Notes: generated by a model not told the origin, from the letters alone. A stretch of 64,000 bases of DNA from Bog-159 sp035499555 (GCA_035499555.1 DATJYO010000071.1:62001-126000); one strand, 5' to 3'; shown: positions 8,579-17,151, counted from the stretch's first letter. A program made the numbers and translations.

Positions 8579-9237
8579 ATGCGCGCCTCCAAACGGTCGG
8601 CCAGGCCGGACTCGATCTCGCGCAGTTGCGTATCCACGGAAGCGTCCAGCGCACCGCGGCTGATCTCGAAGACGGCGCCGCCCTGCGGCTGCGAGGCGTC
8701 CGGGACTATCTCGATGGTCTGGCTGCGCCTGGTTTCGTCGAGGCAACTACGCACGATGTCCGCGTGGTCCGGGTGTACGCGCACGCGGTAGACCTCCTGT
8801 GCCTGCAGTTTCTCCAGCGCCGCGCGGATCAGCGCGCCCAGCGCCGTGGTATCCAAGGTCAGCTCGCGGTGCAGGATGCGGCGGGCGATCTCCACGGCCA
8901 GCCTGACCGTATCCGCCTCCGCGCGGTGAATGGTCTCGTCGCGCAGCGACGCAATGTCCGCGATCGCGTCGGCCAGCTTGCCGATAGTGGCGCGGAGCTC
9001 CTGCTCCAGTCTTTCCTTGGCGGCTGTTTCGCCCGCGCGGATTCCGGCTTCGAAAGCTTCGCGGGCCTTCTGCTCCATCTGAGAGTGCAACTGCCGGATC
9101 TCGCCGCGCAGTTGCGACGGTTCGTCCAGCGGCGTGGCGGATGGCGGGGGAGGAACAGGTTTGGCCGGCTTGGCGCCTTGCCGCCAAACCATCGGCCGCG
9201 CATCGATCTTCGCATCGCTCAGGACCTTAGATAACAT
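8575..9237 (-). CDS. fliH: flagellar assembly protein FliH
   Basis: 220 residues from the ATG at 9237; an earlier in-frame ATG at 9309 would overlap fliF by 52 bp and is less likely. FliH is the peripheral stator of the export ATPase, dimerising and holding FliI inactive until docked. The sequence has a proline-rich N-terminus, a long charged helix (QMEQKAREAFEAGIRAGE) with the spaced small residues typical of FliH, and a C-terminal alpha/beta domain (ALEKLQAQEVYRVRVHPDH, then GGAVFEISRGALDASVDTQL). It is followed directly by fliI with a 4-nt overlap. fliG, which usually precedes fliH, is absent here. Confidence 0.88.
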   Translation of the reverse strand: MLSKVLSDAKIDARPMVWRQGAKPAKPVPPPPSATPLDEPSQLRGEIRQLHSQMEQKAREAFEAGIRAGETAAKERLEQELRATIGKLADAIADIASLRDETIHRAEADTVRLAVEIARRILHRELTLDTTALGALIRAALEKLQAQEVYRVRVHPDHADIVRSCLDETRRSQTIEIVPDASQPQGGAVFEISRGALDASVDTQLREIESGLADRLEARI

Positions 9238-9257
9238 ACCTATCGCCGCCCCGCCGA

Positions 9258-10916
9258 TCAGACGGAAGCATGTTGGCTTTCCGCCTTGGACGGCTGATTC
9301 TGTAGCCACATACGGAGTGTGTTGGCCGTAAGCGCCGGCTCGGCCTTGGCGAATTCACGGACGCGTTTGGCCAATTCCAATGCACTATCTTCCCGGGTTG
9401 TCACATTGGCCTGGACGGTGAGTTGTTCCGGCGTGGCCAGTGCCGTACTGGCTGTCGGCAAATGATGAAACTCCGGAACGCCTTCCAGCTCATCCGGGTG
9501 ACTCACGGCGATGGTACGGCGACGGCTCCGTTTCAGCACGAGTACGGCCGGGATGGCGATCGTCAGGAGGGCCAACAGCGCGGCGCCGGCGATCACGTAG
9601 ATCCGATACTTGGCCAGCCACTTCTGCCACACCGGCGTCGCTTCCGGCGGCGCCACCGGAGATGCCACAGCCGGCGGTTCGGTGCTGGACTCGAAGGGCA
9701 GCGTCTCCACCACCAGTTGGTCGCCGCGCTCGGCACTGAAGCCGGTCACGCCCGCGACCAGATCGCGGATGGTCTTGATCGTTTCGGGAGGCTGCGGAAT
9801 GGCGACCGCGTGCTTCTGCTGTCCGCTGCCCTCCCAACGCACCGCCTGGGCGAGCAGTATCGCCAGAGACATCCGCTTGATGATGCCTTGCGGGATCTTG
9901 GTGTGGCGCACCGTGCGGCTGGTTTGATAGTTGATGCTCTCCGTGCGCCGCGAAACGCCGCCCGCGGTCCTGACCGGGGTGGCGCTGCCGGGCAGATTCG
10001 CCGCCGTGCCGGGTATTCCCGAAGAGCCGCCGCGTTCGGACACGTCTTCGGATTTTTGGGAACTGACCATCACGGAGTGCGCGGGATCGAGCACTTCTTC
10101 CTGCTGCTCCCCGCTGGTCATGTCGCAATCCACGGAAGCTCCCACGCGGTAGTTATTCGGACCGAGCAGCGGATCCAGCGTTTCGGAGATCTTGGCCGCC
10201 AGGTTATGTTCCATCTGCTGGCGCATTTCGAGTAACTCAGTGGGAGGCTGCGACCCATCGGTACTGACGCGGGCGGTGCGGGTCAACAGGGCGCCGCGCA
10301 TGTCGACCACCGAGACCGAGTCCGGGCTGAGGCCTTCCACCGCGCTGGCTACCAGGTTCGTGATCGCCAGAACATTCTGTGGCGAGATGCGCGCGCCGGG
10401 GCGCAGCTTCACCACCACGCTGGCCTTGGAAGGCTGCTGCTGATCGAGGAACACGGATTCCTTGGGCAAGGTCAGGTGCACACGGGCCTGCTCCACTTCC
10501 GCCAGGCTCATGACCGACCGCTCCAGTTCGCCTTCCAGCGCGCGCTTGTAATTGACATGTTCGACAAAGTCGGTATTGCCGAAAGAACTCTTGTCGAACA
10601 GCTCAAAACCGATGCGTCCCGTCTTGGGAAGGCCGGCGGCGGCCAATGCCAGCCGGGACTCGGCCAATCTTGCCGCGGGAACCCGAACCGTGCCGCCGCC
10701 ATCCGCGAGCCGGTACTCGACCCCGATCTCCTTCAGTTTCTGGACCACGCCTCCGGCATCCTCGGGCGCCATCCCGGTGTACAGCGCGCTGAAGTCACTT
10801 TCGTGTTTCCAATGCACGAACGACGCGACTAACAGGCCCGCCAGGACCGTCGCCATGACGATAGTCACCCGCTGTTTGATGGAGAGGCCGGAAATGAGCT
10901 TTGTGATCTGGTTCAT
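9258..10916 (-). CDS. fliF: flagellar MS-ring protein FliF
   Basis: 552 residues, the usual length. FliF forms the MS ring in the inner membrane and the base on which the switch and rod are built. The first transmembrane segment (IVMATVLAGLLVASFVHW) is at about 18-36 and the second (YVIAGAALLALLTIAIPAV) near 440-465. Between them are ring-building motifs such as FELFDKSSFGNTDFVEHVNY and ARVHLTLPKESVFL. The cytoplasmic C-terminus ends with KRVREFAKAEPALTANTLRM, the family pattern that binds FliG. Since fliG is not in this operon, its partner must be encoded elsewhere. Confidence 0.96.
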   Translation of the reverse strand: MNQITKLISGLSIKQRVTIVMATVLAGLLVASFVHWKHESDFSALYTGMAPEDAGGVVQKLKEIGVEYRLADGGGTVRVPAARLAESRLALAAAGLPKTGRIGFELFDKSSFGNTDFVEHVNYKRALEGELERSVMSLAEVEQARVHLTLPKESVFLDQQQPSKASVVVKLRPGARISPQNVLAITNLVASAVEGLSPDSVSVVDMRGALLTRTARVSTDGSQPPTELLEMRQQMEHNLAAKISETLDPLLGPNNYRVGASVDCDMTSGEQQEEVLDPAHSVMVSSQKSEDVSERGGSSGIPGTAANLPGSATPVRTAGGVSRRTESINYQTSRTVRHTKIPQGIIKRMSLAILLAQAVRWEGSGQQKHAVAIPQPPETIKTIRDLVAGVTGFSAERGDQLVVETLPFESSTEPPAVASPVAPPEATPVWQKWLAKYRIYVIAGAALLALLTIAIPAVLVLKRSRRRTIAVSHPDELEGVPEFHHLPTASTALATPEQLTVQANVTTREDSALELAKRVREFAKAEPALTANTLRMWLQNQPSKAESQHASV

Positions 10917-10950
10917 CTGGATAACCGGGGCAGGTGGAAGGTGGGCGGCA

Positions 10951-11247
10951 TCAGACCTGCATCTTCATGATCTCTTGATAAGCGTCCACGACTTTGTTGC
11001 GGACTTGCAGGCCGAGTTCGAAGGCTAACTCCGCCTTTTGGGTAGCCAGCACTACCGTGTGTAACTCTTCGTTCTCGCCGGTGAGGAATTTCTGAACAGC
11101 ATTGGACGCGTCGTTGTTCAGAGACTCGAGCCGGTCGATACTGCCGGACAGGATTTTCTGGAAGTCTCCCGATTGGTCAGTCGGCTTGGCCAGCCCGGAC
11201 AGCTCCGGCATGGCGATGGGCGTGATGGAGGCGATGGGCGCCGGCAT
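10951..11247 (-). CDS. fliE: flagellar hook-basal body adaptor FliE
   Basis: 98 residues, the family size. FliE joins the MS ring to the proximal rod and is an early export substrate. The C-terminal two thirds carries the family pattern: a helical segment with LTGENEELHTVVLATQKAEL followed by FELGLQVRNKVVDAYQEIMK, ending close to the stop. The N-terminus is a flexible Pro/Ile/Met segment. It lies between flgC (9 nt upstream) and fliF (34 nt downstream), the usual order. Confidence 0.94.
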   Translation of the reverse strand: MPAPIASITPIAMPELSGLAKPTDQSGDFQKILSGSIDRLESLNNDASNAVQKFLTGENEELHTVVLATQKAELAFELGLQVRNKVVDAYQEIMKMQV

Positions 11248-11255
11248 GCGGATTC

Positions 11256-11696
11256 CTATTTGAGCAGGTCGATCGATTTCTGAATCATGTCCTTGACTGC
11301 CGACATAGCCGCCACGTTCGCCTGATAGCTGCGATTGGCGCCCATCAGGTCCACCATGTCCTCGGCCGGGTTCACTTTGGGCATGGCTACGTAGCCCTGC
11401 GCGTTCGCATCGGGATGGCCGGGGATGTAGCGCATCTCAGGCGCGCTGGTATCGACCGATACGCCGGCTACGCTGACACCGGTGAGCTGTTCGCCGGCCA
11501 GGTGGGCGTCCAGTTCCGAACCGAACGAGGAACTTACCGGCTCGCTCGAGAAGATGGCGTCCTTGCGCCGGTACGGTCCTCCTTCCTGCGTGCGCGTGGT
11601 TTCGGAATTGGCGATGTTCTCCACCAGGAGCGCCGCCCGCGTCCGCTGGGCGGCCATGCCGGATGCACTGACGGAAAGGACCGAAAACAGACTCAT
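11256..11696 (-). CDS. flgC: flagellar proximal rod protein FlgC
   Basis: 146 residues. FlgC is a proximal rod subunit exported through the flagellar gate. The N-terminal rod/hook helix is intact (LSVSASGMAAQRTRAALLVENIANSETT), the middle is the variable linker with GHPDANAQGYVAMPKVNP, and the C-terminus carries ANRSYQANVAAMSAVKDMI. The ATG overlaps the flgB stop as ATGA, so the two are probably translated in a coupled fashion. Confidence 0.96.
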   Translation of the reverse strand: MSLFSVLSVSASGMAAQRTRAALLVENIANSETTRTQEGGPYRRKDAIFSSEPVSSSFGSELDAHLAGEQLTGVSVAGVSVDTSAPEMRYIPGHPDANAQGYVAMPKVNPAEDMVDLMGANRSYQANVAAMSAVKDMIQKSIDLLK

Positions 11697-12031
11697 GAGC
11701 TCTTGCCTCCCTGAATTGCCTCTCTCACCTCTTGCAGCTCTGTGTGCATGAGATTGGCCGCCAGGCTGAAACGCATGGCATTCTCCGCCAGCAGGCGCGC
11801 CTCGCGATCCAGGTCCACATTATTGCCGTCGTTTCTGACCGCCAGACCCGAGACCTCGATCGCCTGCGGTTTGCCTCCTCCGAGAGCCGCCTGCAGGCTG
11901 TCCTGAAAATCCACGTCCTGTGTCTTGTATCCGGGCGTGTCCGCATTGGCGATATTGGATGCGACCAGCTTCTGGCGCAGGCTGGTCACATTCATATACT
12001 GTTCCAAGCTGTCAGTCAGGCTGTCGATCAC
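11693..12031 (-). CDS. flgB: flagellar proximal rod protein FlgB
   Basis: 112 residues from a GTG at 12031. Family members begin with a helix of the form IDSL..L, and this start gives VIDSLTDSLEQYMNVTSL, then KLVASNIANADTPGYKTQDVDF, the hallmark motif. The C-terminus has AMRFSLAANLMHTELQEVRE. No Shine-Dalgarno is evident before the GTG, and a candidate sigma-54 promoter ends only a few nt upstream, so the message may be essentially leaderless. An in-frame ATG at 12118 would lie upstream of that promoter. First gene of the flgB-flgC-fliE-fliF-fliH-fliI-fliJ operon. Confidence 0.9.
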   Translation of the reverse strand: MIDSLTDSLEQYMNVTSLRQKLVASNIANADTPGYKTQDVDFQDSLQAALGGGKPQAIEVSGLAVRNDGNNVDLDREARLLAENAMRFSLAANLMHTELQEVREAIQGGKSS

Positions 12032-12045
12032 GATGCAGGCGGGAC

Positions 12046-12061
12046 TGCATGTACGGTTCCA
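12046..12061 (-). promoter_or_regulatory. candidate sigma-54 (-24/-12) promoter of flgB operon
   Basis: On the minus strand the sequence is TGGAACCGTACATGCA: GG and GC separated by exactly 10 nt, against the consensus TGGCACG-N4-TTGCA. The predicted start is near 12035, 4 nt before the GTG of flgB. The match is partial in the -24 box, so support comes mainly from the same arrangement at fliW. Confidence 0.5.
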
Positions 12062-12178
12062 TTCGGATTTTTCTAGTAAATCTGCCGCACGGCACGGCAA
12101 TATCGCAGGAGTGAACACTCGCCGGAGCCGTCAGCCGGGTGACGTGTCATGGGCTTGACGGATCTTCGCGGGGAGCGG

Positions 12179-12496
12179 CTAGATATCGAACCGGAGCCCG
12201 GCTTGGGTGGTGCTTCCGGCACCCAGATACCGGGTCGACAGGCGGACGCGCCGGAGTCGAGCCGCTGTGTGCGCGCGGGATATGCAGACCATCTGGTGGG
12301 TCCATTCGAGGGTGGCCAGCAGCCGTTCGAAGATGGCGCGTGCGCGCGGATCGGCGGGAGCCAGCGCATGCCACTCCCGGGCCGCCAGCGCCGCATAATC
12401 GGCGGCCTTATGGCGTACCTCCTCATAGTTGCGATGCGCCACCGCGTCCCGCAGATCTTTCTCCAGCTCCTGCAGCCTGCCGTTCATGCCGATCAA
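12179..12496 (-). CDS. small helical protein downstream of fliD, possible FliT-like chaperone
   Basis: 105 residues from a TTG at 12496 that overlaps the fliD stop as TTGA, or 102 from the ATG at 12487. The first 80 residues are charged and helical (LQELEKDLRDAVAHRNYEEV, then ARAIFERLLATLEWTHQM), the shape of FliT-type chaperones that bind the filament cap protein. Size and position directly after fliD support this, but the sequence signature of FliT is too weak to be decisive. The arginine-rich C-terminus is not typical. Confidence 0.5.
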   Translation of the reverse strand: MIGMNGRLQELEKDLRDAVAHRNYEEVRHKAADYAALAAREWHALAPADPRARAIFERLLATLEWTHQMVCISRAHTAARLRRVRLSTRYLGAGSTTQAGLRFDI

Positions 12497-13842
12497 CCCG
12501 TGGCCGTGGAGCTGGGATACTGCGCCTGGAACAACTCCGTGTAATACGTCTTCTGGGCCTCCAGGTTCGCGATCAGGGCGTCCGCGGCGGAGAGCTGCTG
12601 TTCCAGGTTGGTTTGCATATCGGTGACTCTGGTCTCTTCGTTGGCGATCAGAGTGTTCTCGTTGGTGACCTGGTTCTGCAGCGAAGTAAACTCACTCTGG
12701 ATGGCCCCGGTGGTCGGATCCGCCACCGGCGTCAGGGCATTGCCGGCAGCTTCCAGGAAACCGCCGCTCGACAGGCCGCCGAGAAACTGCTGAATGTCGG
12801 AGATGCTCAGGTTGTTGAAGACCGTCGGGTCAAACGACAACTGTCCGGTAGAGCTCAGCGTGAACCCGATACTGGCGAGGGAATTCACCGCTCCCAGGCC
12901 ATCTGTATAGTTCACCATGCTGTTCAGGGCGCCGGTGAGCGAATAGATGATGCTCTGGCCCGCCAATGGGCCGGCATTCTGTCCGATCTGCTGGTTCAGC
13001 GTGCTGACCGCTGAATTATAGGCGTTGGCGAAGTTCGACAGAGCATTCGACAGTGCGTTGTAGTTGGTGCCCACGGTAATGGTGACGGGGCTCGTACTGG
13101 TTTCCAGCAGATTCACGGTCAGGCCGGGCGCCAGCGTGACTTGGTTGGTGGTGCTGTCCGCTTCGATGTTACTGCCGTCCACGGAGTATTTGGCATCCGT
13201 CCCCGCCGACACGGTATTCAAGAGGTCGGTGGTGCCGTCGTTGAGTTGGATGGCTGTGTCGCCGACACTGCCGCTGACGATCGACAAGCGGTAGTCGGCG
13301 CCGGAAGATCCGCCTACGTTGACGACGTTCGCCTCGACTCCGGCTCCCGAGCTGTTGATCGCGGCAGCCAGGGCATTCAGGTTGTCATCCGAGGGCGTGA
13401 TCGTGTAATCGACGCCATTGACGGTCAGCGTGAACGTGGACGAGGAGCTGATGCTGCCGCTGGAGGGGTCCGTCACCGGAGTTTGGCCGGCCACGCTCAG
13501 AGTCGTGGTGGGCGTACCGATCTGATCCACCTGGATGGTGTACGTGCCGGGCAGGGCACCCGCGCCGGCCGTGGCAGTGAGCACCGCGGGCTGCGAGACG
13601 CTGGCCGAGAGAGACCCGCTGGTAGCCGAATCGATGGATTGCAGAACACCCTGCAGCGAACCGAACACGGATTGCAGGCCGGTGAGCGCCTGCTCCTGGC
13701 TTTGCAGAGTCGACACATTGGCCTGCATCAACTGGATGGGCAGCGAAGCGATCTGTAACGCCCGGTTTAGTTCGTTTTGCAGATCGGCGGCATAACTGCT
13801 CTGGCCGCTGAAGGACACGGTGGGGAGTGATATGGTTCCCAT
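12493..13842 (-). CDS. fliD: flagellar filament cap protein FliD
   Basis: 449 residues. FliD pentamers cap the growing filament and guide flagellin folding. The N-terminal helical region (YAADLQNELNRALQIASLPI, LQSQEQALTGLQSVFGSLQG) and the C-terminal coiled coil (EFTSLQNQVTNENTLIANEE, then MQTNLEQQLSAADALIANLE) are intact, with ALNSMVNYTDGLGAVNSLAS and GFTLSSTGQLSFDPTVF in the conserved domain before it. Total length is on the short side, so the surface-exposed domains are small. It follows fliC after a hairpin. Confidence 0.93.
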   Translation of the reverse strand: MGTISLPTVSFSGQSSYAADLQNELNRALQIASLPIQLMQANVSTLQSQEQALTGLQSVFGSLQGVLQSIDSATSGSLSASVSQPAVLTATAGAGALPGTYTIQVDQIGTPTTTLSVAGQTPVTDPSSGSISSSSTFTLTVNGVDYTITPSDDNLNALAAAINSSGAGVEANVVNVGGSSGADYRLSIVSGSVGDTAIQLNDGTTDLLNTVSAGTDAKYSVDGSNIEADSTTNQVTLAPGLTVNLLETSTSPVTITVGTNYNALSNALSNFANAYNSAVSTLNQQIGQNAGPLAGQSIIYSLTGALNSMVNYTDGLGAVNSLASIGFTLSSTGQLSFDPTVFNNLSISDIQQFLGGLSSGGFLEAAGNALTPVADPTTGAIQSEFTSLQNQVTNENTLIANEETRVTDMQTNLEQQLSAADALIANLEAQKTYYTELFQAQYPSSTATG

Positions 13843-13859
13843 GAGAAAACCAACCTAGC

Positions 13860-13892
13860 AAAAGATGGGCCGAACCCAAACGGGTCCGGCCC
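13860..13892 (-). terminator. probable intrinsic terminator after fliC
   Basis: Downstream of the fliC stop the minus strand reads GGGCCGGACCCGTTTGGG and continues to GGCCC: an 11-bp stem with one mismatch (plus-strand 13867-13892) and a 4-nt loop, followed by CATCTTTTG. The T-run is short, so it may attenuate rather than stop transcription into fliD. Confidence 0.55.
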
Positions 13893-13918
13893 TGGTACGA
13901 TCAAGCTGGCTCAAGGAG

Positions 13919-15385
13919 TTACTGCAAGAGCTTCAGGACAGCCTGCGGCGTCGCATTGGCCTGCGCCATGGCGGCCACCGAGGACTGCTCGAGGACCTGT
14001 GCCTTGGTCAGGTTCGCGGCTTCCGTAGCTACGTCGGCATCCCGAATCTGGGATTCCGCCGAGGAGACGTTGGTGATCTGCGAGTTGGCCAGGTCGATGG
14101 CGTACTGCAGAATGTTCTCGCCGGCTCCGACGCGCGCCTGCACCTGTCCGAGCTGAGTTAAGGCGTTTTGAATGGCAGTGACGGCGGCCAGGGCGTTGCC
14201 GGTGGTGCTGGCAGTGTCGGTGGGAGCGGTTACGGCCTGCGCGCCCGCGGCGGTGGCGTTAAAGACGCCGCCGGTGGCCGCGGTGGTGGAAGCGGTGAAG
14301 CTGTTGCTGCTCTGGATCGAGATCCCGGCCCCATCCGCACTGGCCACGGCATAGACGCCGATCGAGGACGTTTGGGCATTGATGGCCGCAATGGCCGCGC
14401 CCAGGGTTTCGGTACCGGCCAACACGACGCTGGCGGTGCCCTGTCCGTTCTGGAAGGTGAGGGTCTCGGCCGTGCCCGTGGTGAAGTCGCCGCCCGCGGC
14501 ACTGTAGATGCCGGCGTTGCTGGCTAGCGAACCGGCGGTGGCAACCGCGGTGCCGACGCTGGCTGCGCCCGCTTGCACCGTGAACGGGGTGCCGCCGCCG
14601 AACTGGATCTGCCCGTCGGAGCCCACCTGGGCGGTGATGCCGTAGGAGGATAGCTGGCTTTGCAGCGCATCGACCACGCCTTGCTCGGTCAGGCCGCTGG
14701 CGCCGCCGCTCACCGTGGCAGTGAAGCTGGTCGCGGACCCGTTGCTGATCAGGTTGAAAGTGAACGATTGGGTGCCGCTGCCGGCCAGGAACGTGACGCC
14801 GGGCGCATCCAAACGCGCCAGGTTGCCGGTCAATTCGGTGCCGCCCGCGGCCACCGTGGTGTTGGTGAGGCCGAGGCCGGCCGCATCCACCGTGTTCGAC
14901 ACGCCGCTCAGATCCACCTGCACCTGAGAATTCGCCAGGCTGTTGCCGCCGCCGATGAAGACTTCGTTCTGCGTGTTGAAGCTGCCGCCGTTGTTCAGGC
15001 CGATGGTGGCTGCCTGCTGGGAGATCTCCTGCACCAATTGCTGGTATTCCACGTTGATGTTGTTGCGGTCTCCGGTGAACGTGGTGGTCGCCGACTCCGT
15101 AGCCAGGGTCTGCAACCGGTCCAGCATGACGCTGATGTTATTCAGACCGCCATCGATGATCTGCAGCGTGCTCACGCCGTTGTTGGCGTTTTGCACACCC
15201 TGCGTCACTTGGGCCACTTCGTCGCGATACTGGTTCGCCACCGCCAAGCCCGCCGGGTCGTCGCCGGAATTGTTGATCCGGTAACCGGAAGTCAGAGCTT
15301 CGATCGTATGCGTCTGAAAAATGTTATTCGTGTTCAGGTTGTTTTCGGCAACCATCGACGCGTAGTTAGTTTGAAAGGTGATCAT
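13919..15385 (-). CDS. fliC: flagellin FliC
   Basis: 488 residues. It polymerises into the flagellar filament after export. The conserved ends are clear: the N-terminal D0/D1 (NLNTNNIFQTHTIEALTSGY, then GDDPAGLAVANQYRDEV) and the C-terminal D1/D0 (YAIDLANSQITNVSSAESQI, RDADVATEAANLTKAQVLEQ). The middle 250 residues are Ala/Gly/Thr/Ser-rich variable domains. The leader contains two identical ACAGGACGT elements, one at the Shine-Dalgarno position, which fits control by the neighbouring csrA and fliW. A weak sigma-28-like -10 (CCCGATAT, 15484-15491) lies about 100 nt upstream. Confidence 0.96.
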   Translation of the reverse strand: MITFQTNYASMVAENNLNTNNIFQTHTIEALTSGYRINNSGDDPAGLAVANQYRDEVAQVTQGVQNANNGVSTLQIIDGGLNNISVMLDRLQTLATESATTTFTGDRNNINVEYQQLVQEISQQAATIGLNNGGSFNTQNEVFIGGGNSLANSQVQVDLSGVSNTVDAAGLGLTNTTVAAGGTELTGNLARLDAPGVTFLAGSGTQSFTFNLISNGSATSFTATVSGGASGLTEQGVVDALQSQLSSYGITAQVGSDGQIQFGGGTPFTVQAGAASVGTAVATAGSLASNAGIYSAAGGDFTTGTAETLTFQNGQGTASVVLAGTETLGAAIAAINAQTSSIGVYAVASADGAGISIQSSNSFTASTTAATGGVFNATAAGAQAVTAPTDTASTTGNALAAVTAIQNALTQLGQVQARVGAGENILQYAIDLANSQITNVSSAESQIRDADVATEAANLTKAQVLEQSSVAAMAQANATPQAVLKLLQ

Positions 15386-15394
15386 GTTATTCGA

Positions 15395-15427
15395 ACGTCC
15401 TGTGTGATACGTGCCCGCACGTCCTGT
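15395..15427 (-). promoter_or_regulatory. paired GGA elements in the fliC leader, candidate CsrA sites
   Basis: The minus strand of the fliC leader holds ACAGGACGT twice, at 15419-15427 and 15395-15403, 24 nt apart. Between them ACGTGCGGGCACGT can fold. The second copy lies 12 nt before the ATG and doubles as the only Shine-Dalgarno-like sequence. CsrA binds GGA motifs, typically as pairs with one at the ribosome site. Confidence 0.55.
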
Positions 15428-15543
15428 ACGGGTCCGGGTTCTCCGTTGCTTGGATGCCCGGAAGTATCATCCCTCATTCGTACATATCGGGGACCGCGGC
15501 CGCGTATTCTAATAAATTATTGGAAGAAAATATTTGAAATAAC

Positions 15544-15825
15544 TTAGGTTATCGCAACTGTCAAAGCCTTGACATGCCGGCGATTTTTAGCCGTCGTAGC
15601 CGGCGGCAGAGCGTTCAACAGCGTGTGGATGGCGTCCGCGCTGACGCTGCGCGCGGCGGTCTGATTTTCGTCCTGCGTAATCTGCACTTCGCGGCGGACA
15701 ATGGGGATGGAAGCGGGTGCGCTGATCCCGAGTTTCACCCGCGTTCCGGTCACCTGCAGCACTTGAATTTCGATTTCATCGCCGAGTAGAAAACTCTCGC
15801 CGGCGCGGCGTCGCATTACGAGCAT
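15544..15825 (-). CDS. csrA: carbon storage regulator CsrA, long form
   Basis: 93 residues from the ATG at 15825, chosen because GGAGGAGTTAGCGGC precedes it and the N-terminus is canonical (MLVMRRRAGESFLLGDEIEI). CsrA is a dimeric RNA-binding protein that blocks translation at GGA sites. The RNA-contact segment SIPIVRREVQI is present. The 30-residue tail after the usual end (ADAIHTLLNALPPA onward) is longer than in enteric CsrA; long tails occur in FliW-regulated forms. The start overlaps the fliW stop by 10 bp. It is transcribed towards fliC, its likely target. Confidence 0.95.
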   Translation of the reverse strand: MLVMRRRAGESFLLGDEIEIQVLQVTGTRVKLGISAPASIPIVRREVQITQDENQTAARSVSADAIHTLLNALPPATTAKNRRHVKALTVAIT

Positions 15826-16283
15826 GCCGCTAACTCCTCCCGCGGGGTCAGCGGATGCCGGTGCGAGTATCCGGATTGCGTCTGGATGGCCTGTATGCCA
15901 ATGCGATCCCGAATGTTCACCACGATGGGAGCCAGCAGATTCGCGGTGGGAGTCTCTCCCCCGCCGTGGGCGCAGAGGATCGCCGCGCACAAAATATCCT
16001 CGCCGATGCGTGGCTGGCGGGTGAGCGGCAGTTTCAGCTTGGACAGATCCTCTTCATCCAGATGCAGCCGGTACGCGGGTTCCACCACAAAGATCGGCAA
16101 TAGGATGAAACACAACTCCGGTGTGCGCGTGCTCTGCATGAAGAGAAGGGGGTAGCTATCCGGGCGGTTCAGAAAGACGAAAGCCCGCTCTTGTTCGTAA
16201 CCCGGCAGCCCTTGCGGAAAATCAAACAAAGCCGTCTCGGAATAATCGATATCATCGAAGCACTTTGTGGGAATTCTGGACAT
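15816..16283 (-). CDS. fliW: flagellar assembly factor FliW
   Basis: 155 residues. FliW binds CsrA and, alternatively, free flagellin, so flagellin synthesis stops when export stalls. The family opening is present (IPTKCFDDIDYSETALFDFP, then QGLPGYEQERAFVFL), as are the later ILPIFVVEPAYRLHL and NLLAPIVVNIR segments. The ATG at 16283 has no Shine-Dalgarno; an excellent sigma-54 promoter ends a few nt upstream. First gene of fliW-csrA, possibly extending to fliC. Confidence 0.95.
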   Translation of the reverse strand: MSRIPTKCFDDIDYSETALFDFPQGLPGYEQERAFVFLNRPDSYPLLFMQSTRTPELCFILLPIFVVEPAYRLHLDEEDLSKLKLPLTRQPRIGEDILCAAILCAHGGGETPTANLLAPIVVNIRDRIGIQAIQTQSGYSHRHPLTPREELAACS

Positions 16284-16297
16284 AAAAGCACTTAGAT

Positions 16298-16313
16298 AGC
16301 AATTCCATTGCCA
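16298..16313 (-). promoter_or_regulatory. sigma-54 (-24/-12) promoter of fliW-csrA
   Basis: The minus strand reads TGGCAATGGAATTGCT, matching TGGCA at -24 and TTGCT at -12 with GG-N10-GC spacing. The predicted start is near 16287, leaving a leader of about 4 nt (TTTT) before the fliW ATG. Best -24/-12 match found in the window. Confidence 0.7.
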
Positions 16314-16334
16314 GGCATGCCGGAGACTTTCGGA

Positions 16335-17150
16335 TCACTTGTGGGCCGGCTTTGACGGCGCCCTGGGCTCCGGTTCGGCCGTCGCCTTTACCTGGACGCG
16401 CTGGGCCAGGATCACGATGTCCACCCGCCGGTTGTGCGCGCGCCCCTCGACGGTATCGTTCGAGTCTACCGGTATGGTATCGGCATAACCGGCAATCGCC
16501 AGGCGTTGGGGGTTGACCCCGCCGCGGCTGGCGAACAGGTCCAGCATGGCGATGCTGCGGGCCGCCGAGAGTTCCCAGTTACTGCGGAAGCGGGCCGTGT
16601 GGATGGGGACCGAATCCGTGTGTCCTTCCAGGCGTATCCCGTTGGGAAGCTCGCGCAGTGTGGCAGCGATCTTATCGAGAGGCGCGAACGTGTTGGGGTC
16701 CACCGTGTCGCCGCCGGAAGGAAAGAAGGCCGCCTCCCGCAGGCTTACCACCAGCCCGCGGGGCTCCAGGTGGATTTCGATCTTCCCGTTGTGGATCTCA
16801 GCCGCCAGGGCCTGGGTCAGATACTGCATGGAAGGGACCAGTTCCGCCTCTTTGCCGGCGGTGTCGTGCCGGTCGATCGGCTGCGAACCGCCGGGGCCGC
16901 GCATCAGGGCGTTGCCTTTTCCCCTGTCGTCCACCGTTCCGCCCAGGATCTCGCGGACCGCGGCACTGACGCCGCCTTTCTCCAGTGCCTGTTTTACCGA
17001 ATCGGATACCATTTGGGCCTTGGCCTTATCTGTCTGTGAAGACGCGAACATCACCACGAAGAATGCAAAGAGCAGGGTGATGAAGTCGGCGTAGGAGACC
17101 AGCCACCGTTCATGGTTGGCGTGTTCGGCTTCCGGCTTTTTGCGGGCCAT
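16335..17150 (-). CDS. motB: flagellar stator protein MotB
   Basis: 271 residues. MotB anchors the proton- or sodium-conducting stator to peptidoglycan. Near the N-terminus is the single membrane helix with its ion-binding aspartate (VSYADFITLLFAFFVVMFAS, Asp about residue 22). The periplasmic half is an OmpA-like domain with LPNGIRLEGHTDSVPI and NWELSAARSIAML. It starts 1 nt after motA stops. Gap and order are typical. The Ala/Lys-rich tail after residue 250 is probably disordered. Confidence 0.95.
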   Translation of the reverse strand: MARKKPEAEHANHERWLVSYADFITLLFAFFVVMFASSQTDKAKAQMVSDSVKQALEKGGVSAAVREILGGTVDDRGKGNALMRGPGGSQPIDRHDTAGKEAELVPSMQYLTQALAAEIHNGKIEIHLEPRGLVVSLREAAFFPSGGDTVDPNTFAPLDKIAATLRELPNGIRLEGHTDSVPIHTARFRSNWELSAARSIAMLDLFASRGGVNPQRLAIAGYADTIPVDSNDTVEGRAHNRRVDIVILAQRVQVKATAEPEPRAPSKPAHK

Positions 17151-17151
17151 G

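Noticed and set aside
15484..15491. CCCGATAT as a sigma-28 -10 box for fliC
   Set aside because: The matching -35 (TAAA) is not at the right spacing, so it was not listed as a promoter.
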